Assembly: GCA_025917655.1 (NCBI GenBank)
Contig: CP084611.1
Span: forward strand, 5,022,001 to 5,086,000
Reading direction: 5' to 3'
Source: Chlorella sorokiniana
Taxonomy: Eukaryota; Chlorophyta; Trebouxiophyceae; Chlorellales; Chlorellaceae
DNA length: 64,000 bases
Position numbers and translations under genes: made by a program. The number at the start of each line of letters is the position of its first letter. The stretch's first letter is position 1. The notes below the pieces were generated by a model. That model did no database searches. It saw only the letters and a list, made by a program, of their open reading frames with translations, and was not told the DNA's origin. Positions 13,701 to 24,100 of the stretch are shown here, one piece after another.

Positions 13701-16615
13701 GTGTGGCACTCGGTTGCGCCCCCCGCGCCCCCTCCACCCCACCCCACCCCACCCAGCACCCAGCACCCAGTCATCCCTCTGCTCTTCATTGCCCGCAGAG
13801 GTGCCGGGTTTGACTCCCAGGGTGACCTGTTTGTTGGAACAGACTCGAGAGTCGGTAAGAGCAGGAGGATGCTGCTTGAAGATGCTTGTCCACGCCCTCT
13901 GCTTGCCCCCCCCCACACACACACACACCTGCTGCCTGGCCTGGCCGCAGTGTTCAAGGTGACCCCGAGGGCGAGATGGCAGTCATCGCCAAGGCCCCGG
14001 ATCTCAACGGCAACTCGGGAACAGGCCTGGCCGTGGATCAGGCGAACGGAGCCGTGTGGCTGCTCACACTGGGCACCACGGGAGCGTTGTACCGCTACCA
14101 CACCAACGGAACGCTGGTCAGCGGCTGCGTGTGTGGTGGGGGTGGTGGGGGTTCTCATGTTTCAGTTCAGGGAGGGTGCATTTCCGGCAGGGCGCCGGGC
14201 TGCGCCTCAACCAACAAGGACACCAACAAGGACACCGAGGCGCGCTCTCACGCACCTGCTGAACCTGCGCCGTCTGCTGCACCTCGCAGGACTGCACCGC
14301 CAACATGCCCAAAGCGGGCCGCGCCATGTGCATAACCACGGATGCCTCTGGCAACGCTTACGCAGCCGGGTCCACGGGCCTCATAACGGCATCCTCGGGC
14401 GACGCTGTCGTCGTGCGGGTGTCCAAGACATGTGAGAGGAGGCGATTGAAGCCTTGGCGGGGAGCAGCGGCTGGGCTGAGTCGATGTTGTGTGGCATGCC
14501 GTCCGTGTCTGCTCTGTCTTGCCGGGCTGCGTCTCCCCTCCAACTGTGTCGCTCTGCACGACGCCGGGCCCCCAAAATCTGCATCGAACTCTTTGCCCAT
14601 TCTGCAGGCGATGTCACCACCATCATCAACACCAGCCAGTACAACTCGATTGGCACAGGAGCCGCCCAACCCTCGCAGTGAGCACGCTTCTGCGCAGCGT
14701 GCCTGCACAGATAACCCTGCCATGTGCATGCAACACCATCCCAGGCAGAGGCTCACCTTGCCCACCCTTGCCCTAGGGTGCCTGTGCACCTCACACCTGA
14801 GCACACCGCAGCCAGCACACCCAGCCGCCATTATCGTGACCTGCCGCCGCGCCTGCAGGACAGGCATGGCCTGCGACTACGCAAACAGCCACATTTACGT
14901 CGCCGCAGGCAGCACTGGCGGCGGCGCCCTTCCCATCGGCCGCTTCCCGCTGGCTGGCGGCTCCGGCTCCACGCTGACCCTTCCATCCGCGGCCTCCCTG
15001 AGCTTCCAGTTTGTGAGTGGCGGGAGGGCTGGTTGCGTGCTTGAGCAGGCCGGCTGGCTGGCTGGCTTGCCATCTTTTCATGTGTTCCGCACAGTGCCCC
15101 CGTCTCCCGGCTCCGCTCTGAAATTCCACATGCTGCTGCCTGCGCCTGCTTTCCATCTGTTGCAGATGGGCCTCGGAGTGGACAGCTCATCCAGCAGGGT
15201 GAGGGGCCAGCCGCCTGCCCCCTGCCCATCTGCAGCGCCACCAGGGGCTGCTTTGCTCTCCCATCGTCGCACGCCTGGCCCGCTGCGCTCCACCGCTGTG
15301 GACTGACGCCGGCCCGTGGGATGCCTGCTGCCCTCCCCACAGCTGTACGGCTACTTTGACGTGTCGGGCGCCGGCAACAGCAAGTGGGTCTACTACTCCA
15401 CCCCCAGCGGCACCAGCCCCACCACCTTCAGCAACAACCTGCCCTACGGCAGCTACTACCTGTTCACAAACGGCACAATGTATGCTGGGCGCCAGAAGCT
15501 GCCCACCTCCTCCCTCACCGGCACCCCCAGTACTTCCTCTTCGACTGGCAATTCAGGCCCAGCGGGCTGGCAGCCACAAACGACGGCGTGTATGCGTCGA
15601 TCGCCGGCCAGGGCGCCGTCACGCTCATGCAGAAGGCCACCTTCCCCTCGCTCTACGGCTGGTCCTCGCTCACCGTGGCCAGCGGGCTGAGCAACCCGGG
15701 CGCCATCTGCGGCGTGAGCGGCGGCTTCCTCTTCCTGCTGACCGGCAAGGCGGGCACGTTCAACACCCAGACGGCCGTCACAAAGGTCAACCTGATCGAC
15801 GGGACTGCCGCGGACATCGTCACCGGGCTCACCGACGCAACCGCCTGCTCCTTTGACATCGGCGGCTCCGGCGACCTGATTGTCGCGGTGGGCAATGCAG
15901 TGCGTGTGCTGCCCGGAGGCGAGGCGCCGCTGTCGGCCGCTCGCCGCTCCTTCACCGCCGGTGCGCTGCTGACCAGCATCGTGGGCCGCACCAGCGACGA
16001 CGCCTACATCGGCAGCCTGGCTGGAGAGTACTCCTACGTTGATTGTGAGTTGCTGCGGCCAGGCGAAGGGATTCTGCACGGCCAAGGGTTCTGCCGCAGC
16101 ACATCGTCCTGCTCGTCGCGCCTGGCCCGCGCTGTGCCCCCATCGCCACTGCTGTCGCCTGCGCCTGCGGGCAGGCGTCGCCGCGGGTGCAGGGAGGAAA
16201 GCGCTCCCAGCTGAAGCGGGGCCCTAAACCTCCCCCGTTTCGCGCCTGCAGGGGAGCCAGATGCCATCAGCAGCATCTCTGTGGTGCGCGTCACAGCGAG
16301 CGGCAGCACCACGCTGCTTTCCGGCATCGACCCCACCGCCAACGGCGGCGTGTCCTTCTCCAAGACAGACTACAGCAGCACCAAGGCCGGCTTTTCCATG
16401 GTGCTCACGGCGGACGCGTCGCCCACCCTCTACATCGCCTACACCACCGCAAGCAAGACGGTCACCGCGATGACAAACGCGTTTACTCGCTCACCCAGCG
16501 ACTCCACCTTCTCCTTTGGCGGCAGCACGGTCTACCCAAGCCACCTGGCCCTCCTGAATGGCGTGGTGTACGCCGCCTCCGGGGCACGGTTTACAAGACA
16601 TGCGAGCCATCCTGA
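10736..16615 (+). CDS. Large secreted protein with Pro-rich (pherophorin-like) linker and Gly/Ser/Thr-rich C-terminal domain
   Basis: Starts MARLSINGCFVLAVLLFSSG, a signal peptide. N-terminal exons (GWLGGQFCDVANDNPILWSV; VVGGCPLQPACGDCHAEAWP; PPPNCGDPQLQMYKQSGTP) are Cys-containing. Then 12.24-13.4 kb is almost purely Pro/Ser codons (PPSPPPP units), as in volvocine pherophorins and other hydroxyproline-rich wall proteins. After it comes GDCALCDAASSCGGSFSNIM, echoing the earlier CGDC. The C-terminal half (13.8-16.6 kb) has repeated strands with Gly turns and Asn-Gly-Thr/Ser sequons (GTGLAVDQANGAVWLLTLG; MACDYANSHIYVAAGSTGGG; LAATNDGVYASIAGQGAV; GEYSYVDxEPDAISSISV). This suggests a beta-propeller-like extracellular domain, which is inference. 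It ends VYKTCEPS. Frame breaks occur in the Pro-rich tract, near 15523 (CCCCC) and near 16582 (GGGG). It could be two adjacent genes joined by my reading. Confidence 0.6.
12628..12845. repeat. 44-bp tandem repeat in the Pro-rich region
   Basis: Units begin with AAGCCGCCATCG at 12628, 12669, 12713, 12757 and 12801, and the array ends near 12845. The first spacing is 41 bases and the next four are exactly 44. Because 44 is not a multiple of three, successive units are read in rotating frames; all frames give Pro/Ser/Arg-rich peptides. The array encodes part of the linker of the surrounding secreted-protein gene. Confidence 0.85.
12900..13400. repeat. Degenerate SPPPP-coding repeats (about 30 bp)
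   Basis: Repeats built from CCCTCCCCTCCACCTCCGTC followed by CGCCGCCGCC. In one frame they encode Ser-Pro-Pro-Pro-Pro. Copies differ by single C insertions or losses, so the SPPPP frame is interrupted several times. The minus strand shows long Gly/Arg-rich ORFs that are shadows. Confidence 0.8.
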
Positions 16616-17019
16616 GCGCCCCAAACGTCAGCCTGGCGCCGATCCCGACTGGTGCCAACCAGGGTGGTGCGGTGGAGCGGTGGCCGCGCTAGAGAGCTGC
16701 TTGAAGAACCTTGCAGAACCGAGTATTGCTGACGCCGCATGCCACACATTGCAACCTCAATCAACCCTCCATGACTCGTTTCATGTTTTTGGAACCATCT
16801 TATAAAGAGCCACTCCTAATGATGGCTGCCATTCGGCAGCTTTGCACTCAGCACTTCCCTCCTAAAAGCACGTTGACGGAATTCCCCACCCCCCCCCCCC
16901 CCCCCTCCCCCCACCCTTCTGACTTGCTGTGCTGGCAAAACCTTCGTTCGTTTTCCATATGAACGTCAGCAATTTGAAAACGCAGCAGTCCCCGGGCGGA
17001 GAGCCAAAACCGGTCGCGC
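16616..17019. other. Convergent intergenic region with poly-C tract
   Basis: 3' flanks of the secreted-protein gene (+) and the CPAP-like gene (-). It contains a nearly uninterrupted C tract at about 16884-16913. No coding signal was found. Confidence 0.5.
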
Positions 17020-20000
17020 CTACAGCAGCGGCGCTGGCGCCGCCGCCTGCACCTCGGCGCTCAGGTGCGCGGCGCTGATGCCCAGCTCCCGACCGTCTGG
17101 CAGCACCTTGCGCACGGCTCCATCGGGGAACCAGACCTCCTTGACGCCGCCAGGGTGGTGCGCCTCCACCTGAAGGCAATGTGGGGCACAGGTGAACCGG
17201 GGCACGCACTGCGCACCCAGATGGCCAAGGCCTCCACCGCTTGGATGCTGCTGCTGCCACAAGCAGAGGCAAGACAATGCCCAGCAGGGGCTGCCAGCAC
17301 GCACCTGGCCAGAGGGGAAGTGGTAGACGTCCACGCCGTTGGGGTGCGTCACCTGCCAGCTGGCCACCTCGCGGTACCAATACTGCACGGTACCGCCGGG
17401 CAGCTCCTGCTTCAGGTCGCCGTTGGCGAAGCGCGTGAGCGTGGCGCCGCTGGGAGCGCACGCCGCAGGCTGCCGTTGGCAAACCGCGTCTCGCGCAGGC
17501 CGGATGCAAACAGCCGCTCATGGCGGCCATCCATGTGCTGCACCTCTGACACCGGCGCATCTCCGCGGCCGCCTGCCCCTTTAGCACCGCCTGCACTGCT
17601 GGCGCTGCCCGCTCCCGCGCTGGCTGCTGCTCCTGCTCCTGATGGTGATGGTGAGAAGGCAGCGGCGCGGCGGCCAGCAGGGAGCGCCCTAAGCGCCGCA
17701 GGTCGTCGTGGGAAGAGCCGCCAGGCGCGGTGGCAGCGCGGAAGGCTGCCGTGGTTGAAGGGGCGGGTGGTGAGATGGCGGAAGGGACGCCGAGAGCAGC
17801 TGCAGACTGCGGGGTGGCTTCAAGGCTTGCTTGACTGCTGTTCAGGCAGCCATCTGGGCCCGCCTGCCCCGTCAGAAACTCGCGCAGCTGGTTGGATCCT
17901 GCTAGGGCGGCGGGGGCCTCACTCATCGCCCCCGCCCCGCTGGGCCCTGCCTTGTGGGGTCGCAGCGTCCTCCTGCAGGGCCGACAGGCGCAGCAGCGGA
18001 AACGCCTGCTTGCTGCTCAGAGCCGTCTGTCTCAAGGCTGTGCGCCGGAGGGTGCGTGTGCTGATCGTGAGCCGCACCGCTGGCGCGCCCATCAACAGGC
18101 TCAGCGGGGTCCTCATCAGAGGCGAGCTCCTCCTCATGTGTCCAAGGCTCCACATCCGCCGCTGCATCCTCCTGCTGGCTGGGTTCCTCCACTGGAGTCC
18201 GCCAGGCCTGGGGCGGCGCAACGCGTGCCTGCTGGAAAGCTCCGTCGGCAACTGCCCAGACAGCAGCCGCCGAGCAGCCTTTCGGGACAGAGGTCGCTGG
18301 CTGTCCGCCGCTCGCTGGGCAAGGCCTTGCCCCCAGAGATCCTCCCCGCAATCTGCTCTGCCTGCAGGGCGACAGCGCTGGTCGGCTGCCGCCTCCGCCG
18401 CTGGGCTGAGCGGACCGCACCTCTCCGGCTGCTGCTGCTGAGTTCTGGCCTGCGCCGCTGGCCTCCAGCTGTAACCCCCATGACTGGCGCAGCAGCTGCT
18501 GCTCCAGGCACTGCACCTGCTCCTGCAGCTCCGCGTTCTTGCCCTGCAAGTCCAGCAGCTGCTGCCGCAGGCGCTCCGCTGTCAGCTTGTGCCGCGCATC
18601 GCGCGCCCGTCCCGTGCGACGCTCCTCCGCCAGCAACGCCTGCAGGTGGACCGCAGCCCTCTGAACTTGAGCATGCACGCAGGCAGGCCAAGCCAAACAG
18701 TGGCAGTTGCACTGCGGACCGGCAAGCTGGAGCGCCGGCGGCGGCAGCAGGGGGCAGCCCACCTCCACCGCCGCCACCTCCCTGGACTGCTTGGTGGGCA
18801 TTTTGTAAATCGCGCGGCTCTGCTTCTCCAGCACGCGGCGGTCGCGCTGCAGCTTGCGCAGCTCCTCTTCGCGCTCCGCCTCGAACCGCGCCGCCTCTCC
18901 AGCCTGCGTGCGGCAGGGGGCAGGTGGGCAGCATTGCGTGTGCTGGCGTCCTGTGGATGGGGGAAATGATGCTGTGACAAGGTGACAAGTACAGATTGAG
19001 CAGGCGGCTGCAGCAGGCAGCCTGCGCCCACCCTGCGCTTGTCAAACACCGCCCGCTCATGTTCCAGCCGTGCCGCCACCTCCTCAAGCTCCAGCCGCAG
19101 GCGGGCCACACGCGCACGCTCCTCCTGTAGGCGCACCACCTCCTGCTGCAGCTGCTCCACAGCTTCCGCCTCGCACCCCGCGCCGGCTGGGGCAGCAGCG
19201 GTGCCGGCGCCCGCAGGCCACAGCGGCTGCCGCGCCAGCTTGGGGGCGGGGTTGCCTGCTGGTCGCGGCGGCCTGGCCGGCGGCGCCTCATCTTGCGTGT
19301 GCAGCAGCGGAGCTCGTGCATCCCGCACAAACGACGACTGAAAGGGCAGGAGGCATAGGAGCTTTCAGCATGGGTGCCAACACAGACCAGAAATTATAGC
19401 TGCATTGACAATGCGCATTCATCAAGGTAAACCAGCCTGCCTTTCCCATCACCAGCCCGCCTTTCCCATCACCAGCCCGCCTTCCCCACCTCTGCCTCCA
19501 TCTCCAGCTCTTCCTCCTGCACCTCGCCACCCCTCCCTCCATGAGCTGGTGAGGTGGGCGCTGCTGCTCCCTCGTCCACCCCACCAGACTGCAAGGCGCG
19601 ACGGGACGGTGCGTGGGCGGTGCCCGTGACGGCCGCCTGCGCACAGCTGCCGTGGCCCGCAGCGGCGGGGGCCAGCCCTCGCCGTCGTTCTGTAACACGA
19701 TATCCACGGGATCGCCCCACTGCTGTTCTTTGGCGGCCGCAGCGGGCTGTCCAACGTGGGTTGAGCCGCTTGTGGCGTAGACGCCGATGCCCCTGGCGGC
19801 GGCGGCGGCATGCGTCTTGCTGCCCAGCGGCGAGGGGCGGTGCGGCAAGGGCGTGTTGCCCACCGCCTGCAGCACCTGGCTCTCCAGCACGGCGAATTCC
19901 TGTAGTGCAGCCTCCTGCACAGCGTGGGCAAAGCGTGGAAGCGGGGTTGGATGCACACCGAGGCGAGGCGGCGGTTGACCAGGGCCAGGAGACTCCGCCT

Positions 20001-20558
20001 CACGAGGACATTATCTGAGCCGCAAGAGGTACACTCAGCTCCTCACAGAGCCAAGCACGGCAGCAATGGGCCAAGCCCACCTGCTCTTCTGCTTGAAGCT
20101 GCTCAGGCTGGGTGCGCGCGCCTCGCAAGCCAGCGGCGGCACCTTCCGACAGCAGTTTGCGCGTCCAGACGTTGCCCGCAGCTGCCACTTTGCGACACGG
20201 CGGGCTGCTGGGGGCGGTGTTTGATGGCTGGTGGGGGCCCGGTTGCGTGCTGAGCGCGAGCCAGGGAGAACTGGTCAGGAAGCGCAGGCGCCTTGGTTCC
20301 GCCGCTGGTCCGTCGTCGAGCACCGTTGGTGCTGTCTATGGTGAGGGGCTTGCATGGCGAGATGACTTTTCTGCTGGCTGCAGCTGCGCCTGCGGCGGCC
20401 TAGGATCGGAGGCTCCTGCTCCTGGCTGTAGTCTTTGACCGGGCCGCCCCTCGGCAGGTAGCGACGCCCCTCCGAGTGGCCGCCACCCTAGCCTCCCAGC
20501 CGCTGCCGCGACGCAGGAAAGGCTTGGGGGCGGTTGCACTGCTGCTTGACTCCTGCAT
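17020..20558 (-). CDS. CPAP/SAS-4-like centriole assembly protein (TCP10/CENPJ C-terminal domain)
   Basis: Read on the minus strand. The start at 20558 gives MQESSSSATAPKPFLRRGSG, resembling the KPFLRRG-type motif of CPAP/STIL-family proteins. Next come low-complexity exons and two coiled-coil exons (EAVEQLQQEVVRLQEERARV; LTAERLRQQLLDLQGKNAEL). Between them lies FEAEREEELRKLQRDRRVLE, followed by KQSRAIYKMPTKQSREVAAV, as in CPAP before its G-box. The C-terminus is a beta-strand array: ERLFASGLRETRFANGSLRR, then LTRFANGDLKQELPGGTVQY, then THPNGVDVYHFPSGQ, then HHPGGVKEVWFPDGAVRKVL. These FxNG / PDG repeats define the TCP10_C G-box, which in animals binds STIL/Ana2 during centriole assembly. Exon joins and the middle region (about 17.9 kb) are uncertain and may include a frame break. 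It is head to head with the KCBP gene. Confidence 0.8.
19431..19493. repeat. 20-bp tandem repeat in an intron
   Basis: About three copies of CTTTCCCATCACCAGCCCGC (19441, 19461 and a partial unit at 19481). They lie in a probable intron of the CPAP-like gene. Confidence 0.85.
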
Positions 20559-21193
20559 GGCTCGCCTTACTGCCCAGGGAGGGGCAAAAAGTTGCGAGGC
20601 TTTGACCGCTGCGCTGCAGCTTGGGCCACGAACTGACCGACATCCACAATTTGTTAAAGAAAAGTTGCGTCAAGTTCAGCCAAGGGCACTGTACCCCCTT
20701 TCGGCTCCTTCAGCTGACCTGTCCTGCCAAAATGTACGGCATCCGGTCGTGCCCCTCCTGTTCTGCGCCTCGTGCGGCCCCTGTAGCCCTCATCGACGTG
20801 TTACATATCTTCCGACAATCCTTGTTGCTTTCATTTCCATTCGCCCTCGGGCCAAGCGACTCAGCGAGTGGGCTGGAACTACCCCTCCCAGCGGGTTTTC
20901 AGCGCGCTTGGGAGGGCAATACGTCTTCAACTGGGGGTGAGGAAGTTTTGTGTGCGGCGATTACCCGCGGCGAGGGCGGAATCGGCCCTGGCAGTGGTTG
21001 CCTCAACTCCTCTTCCCCGCCAGCGTCCCTGCGGGAGGATCGCGGGCCCCCGTTGTAGCCCGATCAGCCGCAGTATGGGACGGTGCCACCCTCGCATCTC
21101 TTCTCCACCCATTCTTGCGCTGCACGCGGCCAGCCTCCCTGACCTGCAATCTGCTGTGTGCTGCGCCATTCGGCCGCAGATCTCACCCAGATA
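20559..21193. other. Shared divergent promoter region of the CPAP-like and KCBP genes
   Basis: About 635 bases between two oppositely oriented start codons. Short ORFs here have no recognisable homology. The KCBP 5' end may extend into it, because the frame upstream of 21194 stays open (RHSAADLTQI). Confidence 0.45.
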
Positions 21194-24100
21194 ATGACGG
21201 TGGAGATGGAGCACTCCGGAGAGAACGTGAGGGGCAGGGGTGGGGGAGATCTGAAGAGCATGTGCGTGCGTGGCGGCGCACGGCTACTGCCAGCGCAACC
21301 GACTGGGCCTGCTGCACACTGCCCTGCGATCCCTGATGTGCGGCAGTGCCGCCAGAGTGTGAATTGCGGTTTCTTGCCCTCCGCGCTGCTCGCAGGGATT
21401 TGGGCACAAGGAGCCGACCACGCCTGGCTCGGTGAGCGTCGGCAGCTGAGCTGCAGACCCCCGTTGCTGCTTGCGCTGCCTGCCCAGCACCCCAAGCTCA
21501 CCCCTCCACGTGTTTCTCGTGCCGCAGAAGCTGTCTGGATTTTCGGATGCCCGCAGCCCGCCCCTTGAGGGCCTGGACAGCCACTCTGACAAGTTCCAGG
21601 TTGGATGCGTCGCAGGCGGCAGCAGGCAGCGTCTGGTGCCACCCTCTGTCACCTCCTCAGCCCCTCCCTGCGGCCGACAACATGACCGCCGCTTCATGCC
21701 AGCTGCTGATCACGATTGCACGCTCTGATCCCCGCCCGTTGCCGCAGCTGGATGCCTTCAACCGCGCGGACGAGCAGCGGCGCCAAGATGGGCCGCTTTC
21801 TCTCCTTTGGGCGCTCGCCCAAGCCGGCAGACACGCCCGGCACGCCCGAGAACCTGCAGCTGGACGACCTGCTGCTGTTCTCGGAGGACTCGCTGCCCGT
21901 GTCGCTGCTCAAGCACAACGCGGACAACCAGAGCCGCGCGGTGAAGATGTTTGCCAGCGTGCTGCAGTACATGGGGGTGCACGGCGAGATGCTGGGCGCG
22001 ATGCAGGCGCTGGAGCTGGCCCAGAAGCTGCTGCACCAGGGCCTGAAGCGCGTGGAGCTGCGGGACGAGCTGTACATGCAGCTGGTGAAGCAGACGCGGG
22101 GCAACCCCAACGCCGGCGCTCGCACCAAGGCCTGGCAGCTCTTCTACCTCACAGCCGCCACCATGCCCCCTCAAAGGACTTCATGGGCCTCATTTCGGGT
22201 GCGGCAGGCCTCGTCGGGCCGTGCCCGCTGCCTGCCTGGGCCCCCTGCCTGCCTGCCCCCGCTGCATTTGGAGGGGGCTGCTGCTGCGATGTGGCGACGC
22301 GTGACACGGGCTGTCGGGCGCTGTCGCTCGAGCACCCCGCTGCTCTCCCTCGCTCCACTCCCGGTGCAGCGGTCATGCATGGCTTGTCACAGCTGCGCCC
22401 CTCGCATCCCCACCCACCTGCCCTGCTTTCTTTCCTCCTTCCCGTTTCCTGTAGAGTACGTGCACACGTGCGCGCACGATCAGGAGGAGGCTCAGGAGGT
22501 GCGGGACCTTGCCACCAGCACCTGGCAGGCCATGAAGCGCACGGCCAAGGCGGGCCAGCGCCGCACGCTGCCCGACATGCCGGAGATCGACTCGCTGTTC
22601 AAGGGGCAGAAGCAGAATGCGGTGGTGTACTTCCTGGACGAGACGTTTGAGGAGCTGCAGTACGATGCCAGCACCACGGTGGCGGAGGCCGTGGAGCAGC
22701 TGGCGGCCCACATCAAGCTGGAGAACTACCAGACCTTCTCGCTGTTTGCCGTGCAGAAGGTGGGGTGGGCGGTCCGGTGGAGGCGGGCGGCACGTTGCCA
22801 GTTCCAATGGCAGTGCCCCTAGGCCTCCTCTGGGCCTCTGGACTGCCTTTCGACCGCCAGCTCTGGCTCACGCACGCCATTCCCCCTGAAGCGTGTGCAT
22901 TGCTGAGCTGCTGACTCCTCCCCTTGTGCGCAGGGCAAGGCCAGCGAGCCCGGCGTGCCTGCGGTGGACGAGCACACCCCCATGGACGACAACCGCTTCA
23001 TCGCCGACATCATGTGAGGCCGCATGTTCTCTCAGCTGTCGTGAACAGCAGGGGAGAGGGGGAGAGGGAGATTCGGGCAGCCTCTTTTGCTGGGGCAGCC
23101 AGCAGACGTGGGGGCGGCCAGCAGCGTGGAGCGCGGCTCCTCGCTGCGGTCGAGCGTGCCTCCCCGTCCCCTGCCCCTCTCCCCCGCATCCCCCAGGTAC
23201 GAGTTCAAGCAGCTCAAGGCGAAGGAGGGTGCGCAGCCCAAGCTGCTGTTCAAGAAGCGCATGTTCCGTGAGACCGACGAGACGGTGACGGAGCCGCAGT
23301 TTGTCAACCTGTCGTACATCCAGGCTCAGCACGACTACCTGCAGGTGGGGCCGATTTTCAGGGCGGCCACGTGTTGGGCATGCTCTTGTGCGCTGTTGTG
23401 GTTGACGCTTCGTGTGCGTGTGTAAGGGGAAGGGGGGAAAGGGGGCATTATTCACACGGTTCCTCTGCAAGCCTGCTTCACTGTTGAGGGCCGACAGCGC
23501 TGCGTTTGATAGGGGATAGCCTCGGCCGGGGCCTGTTTTGTGTCTCTCTCAGCGACTGGGGGCGGCAGCGCTAGTGGGTCTACGACCTCAGCCGCCGCAC
23601 CAGCTGCCCCGGCCACGCTGGATGGCAGTGCCACGCCTTGCACCCGGCTGGCCGACCGCTGACGCTGTCCCTGCCCGCTGAACCCCTTGCTCCTTCCCCC
23701 GCAGGGCCAGTACCCGGTCATCCGCGAAGATGCGGCCCAGATGTGCGCGCTGCAGATGCAGGCGGAGCACGGCGCGTCGCTGGCGGGCGACAACGCCGCC
23801 TTCGAGGCCGCGCTGGAGAAGTACATGGTGCGGCAGATCCTGGCGTCCCGCCCCCGCGGCGAGTGGCTGGCCGACGTGGCGGCGCGGTACCGCGCGCTGG
23901 CGCAGTTCTCCAAGGACGACGCGAGGGTGCAGTACCTTCGCATCATCCGCTCCCTCCCCTACGGCAACTCCATCTTCTTCACCGTCAAGGTGGGGCGGCG
24001 GCGCCGGTGTGGAGACTGTGTGTATGGCCTGTGGTGGAAGTGGGCGTGGTGGTGGTGATGGGTGTAGTGCGTGGGGGCGACCGGCCAACAGGCGGCATGT

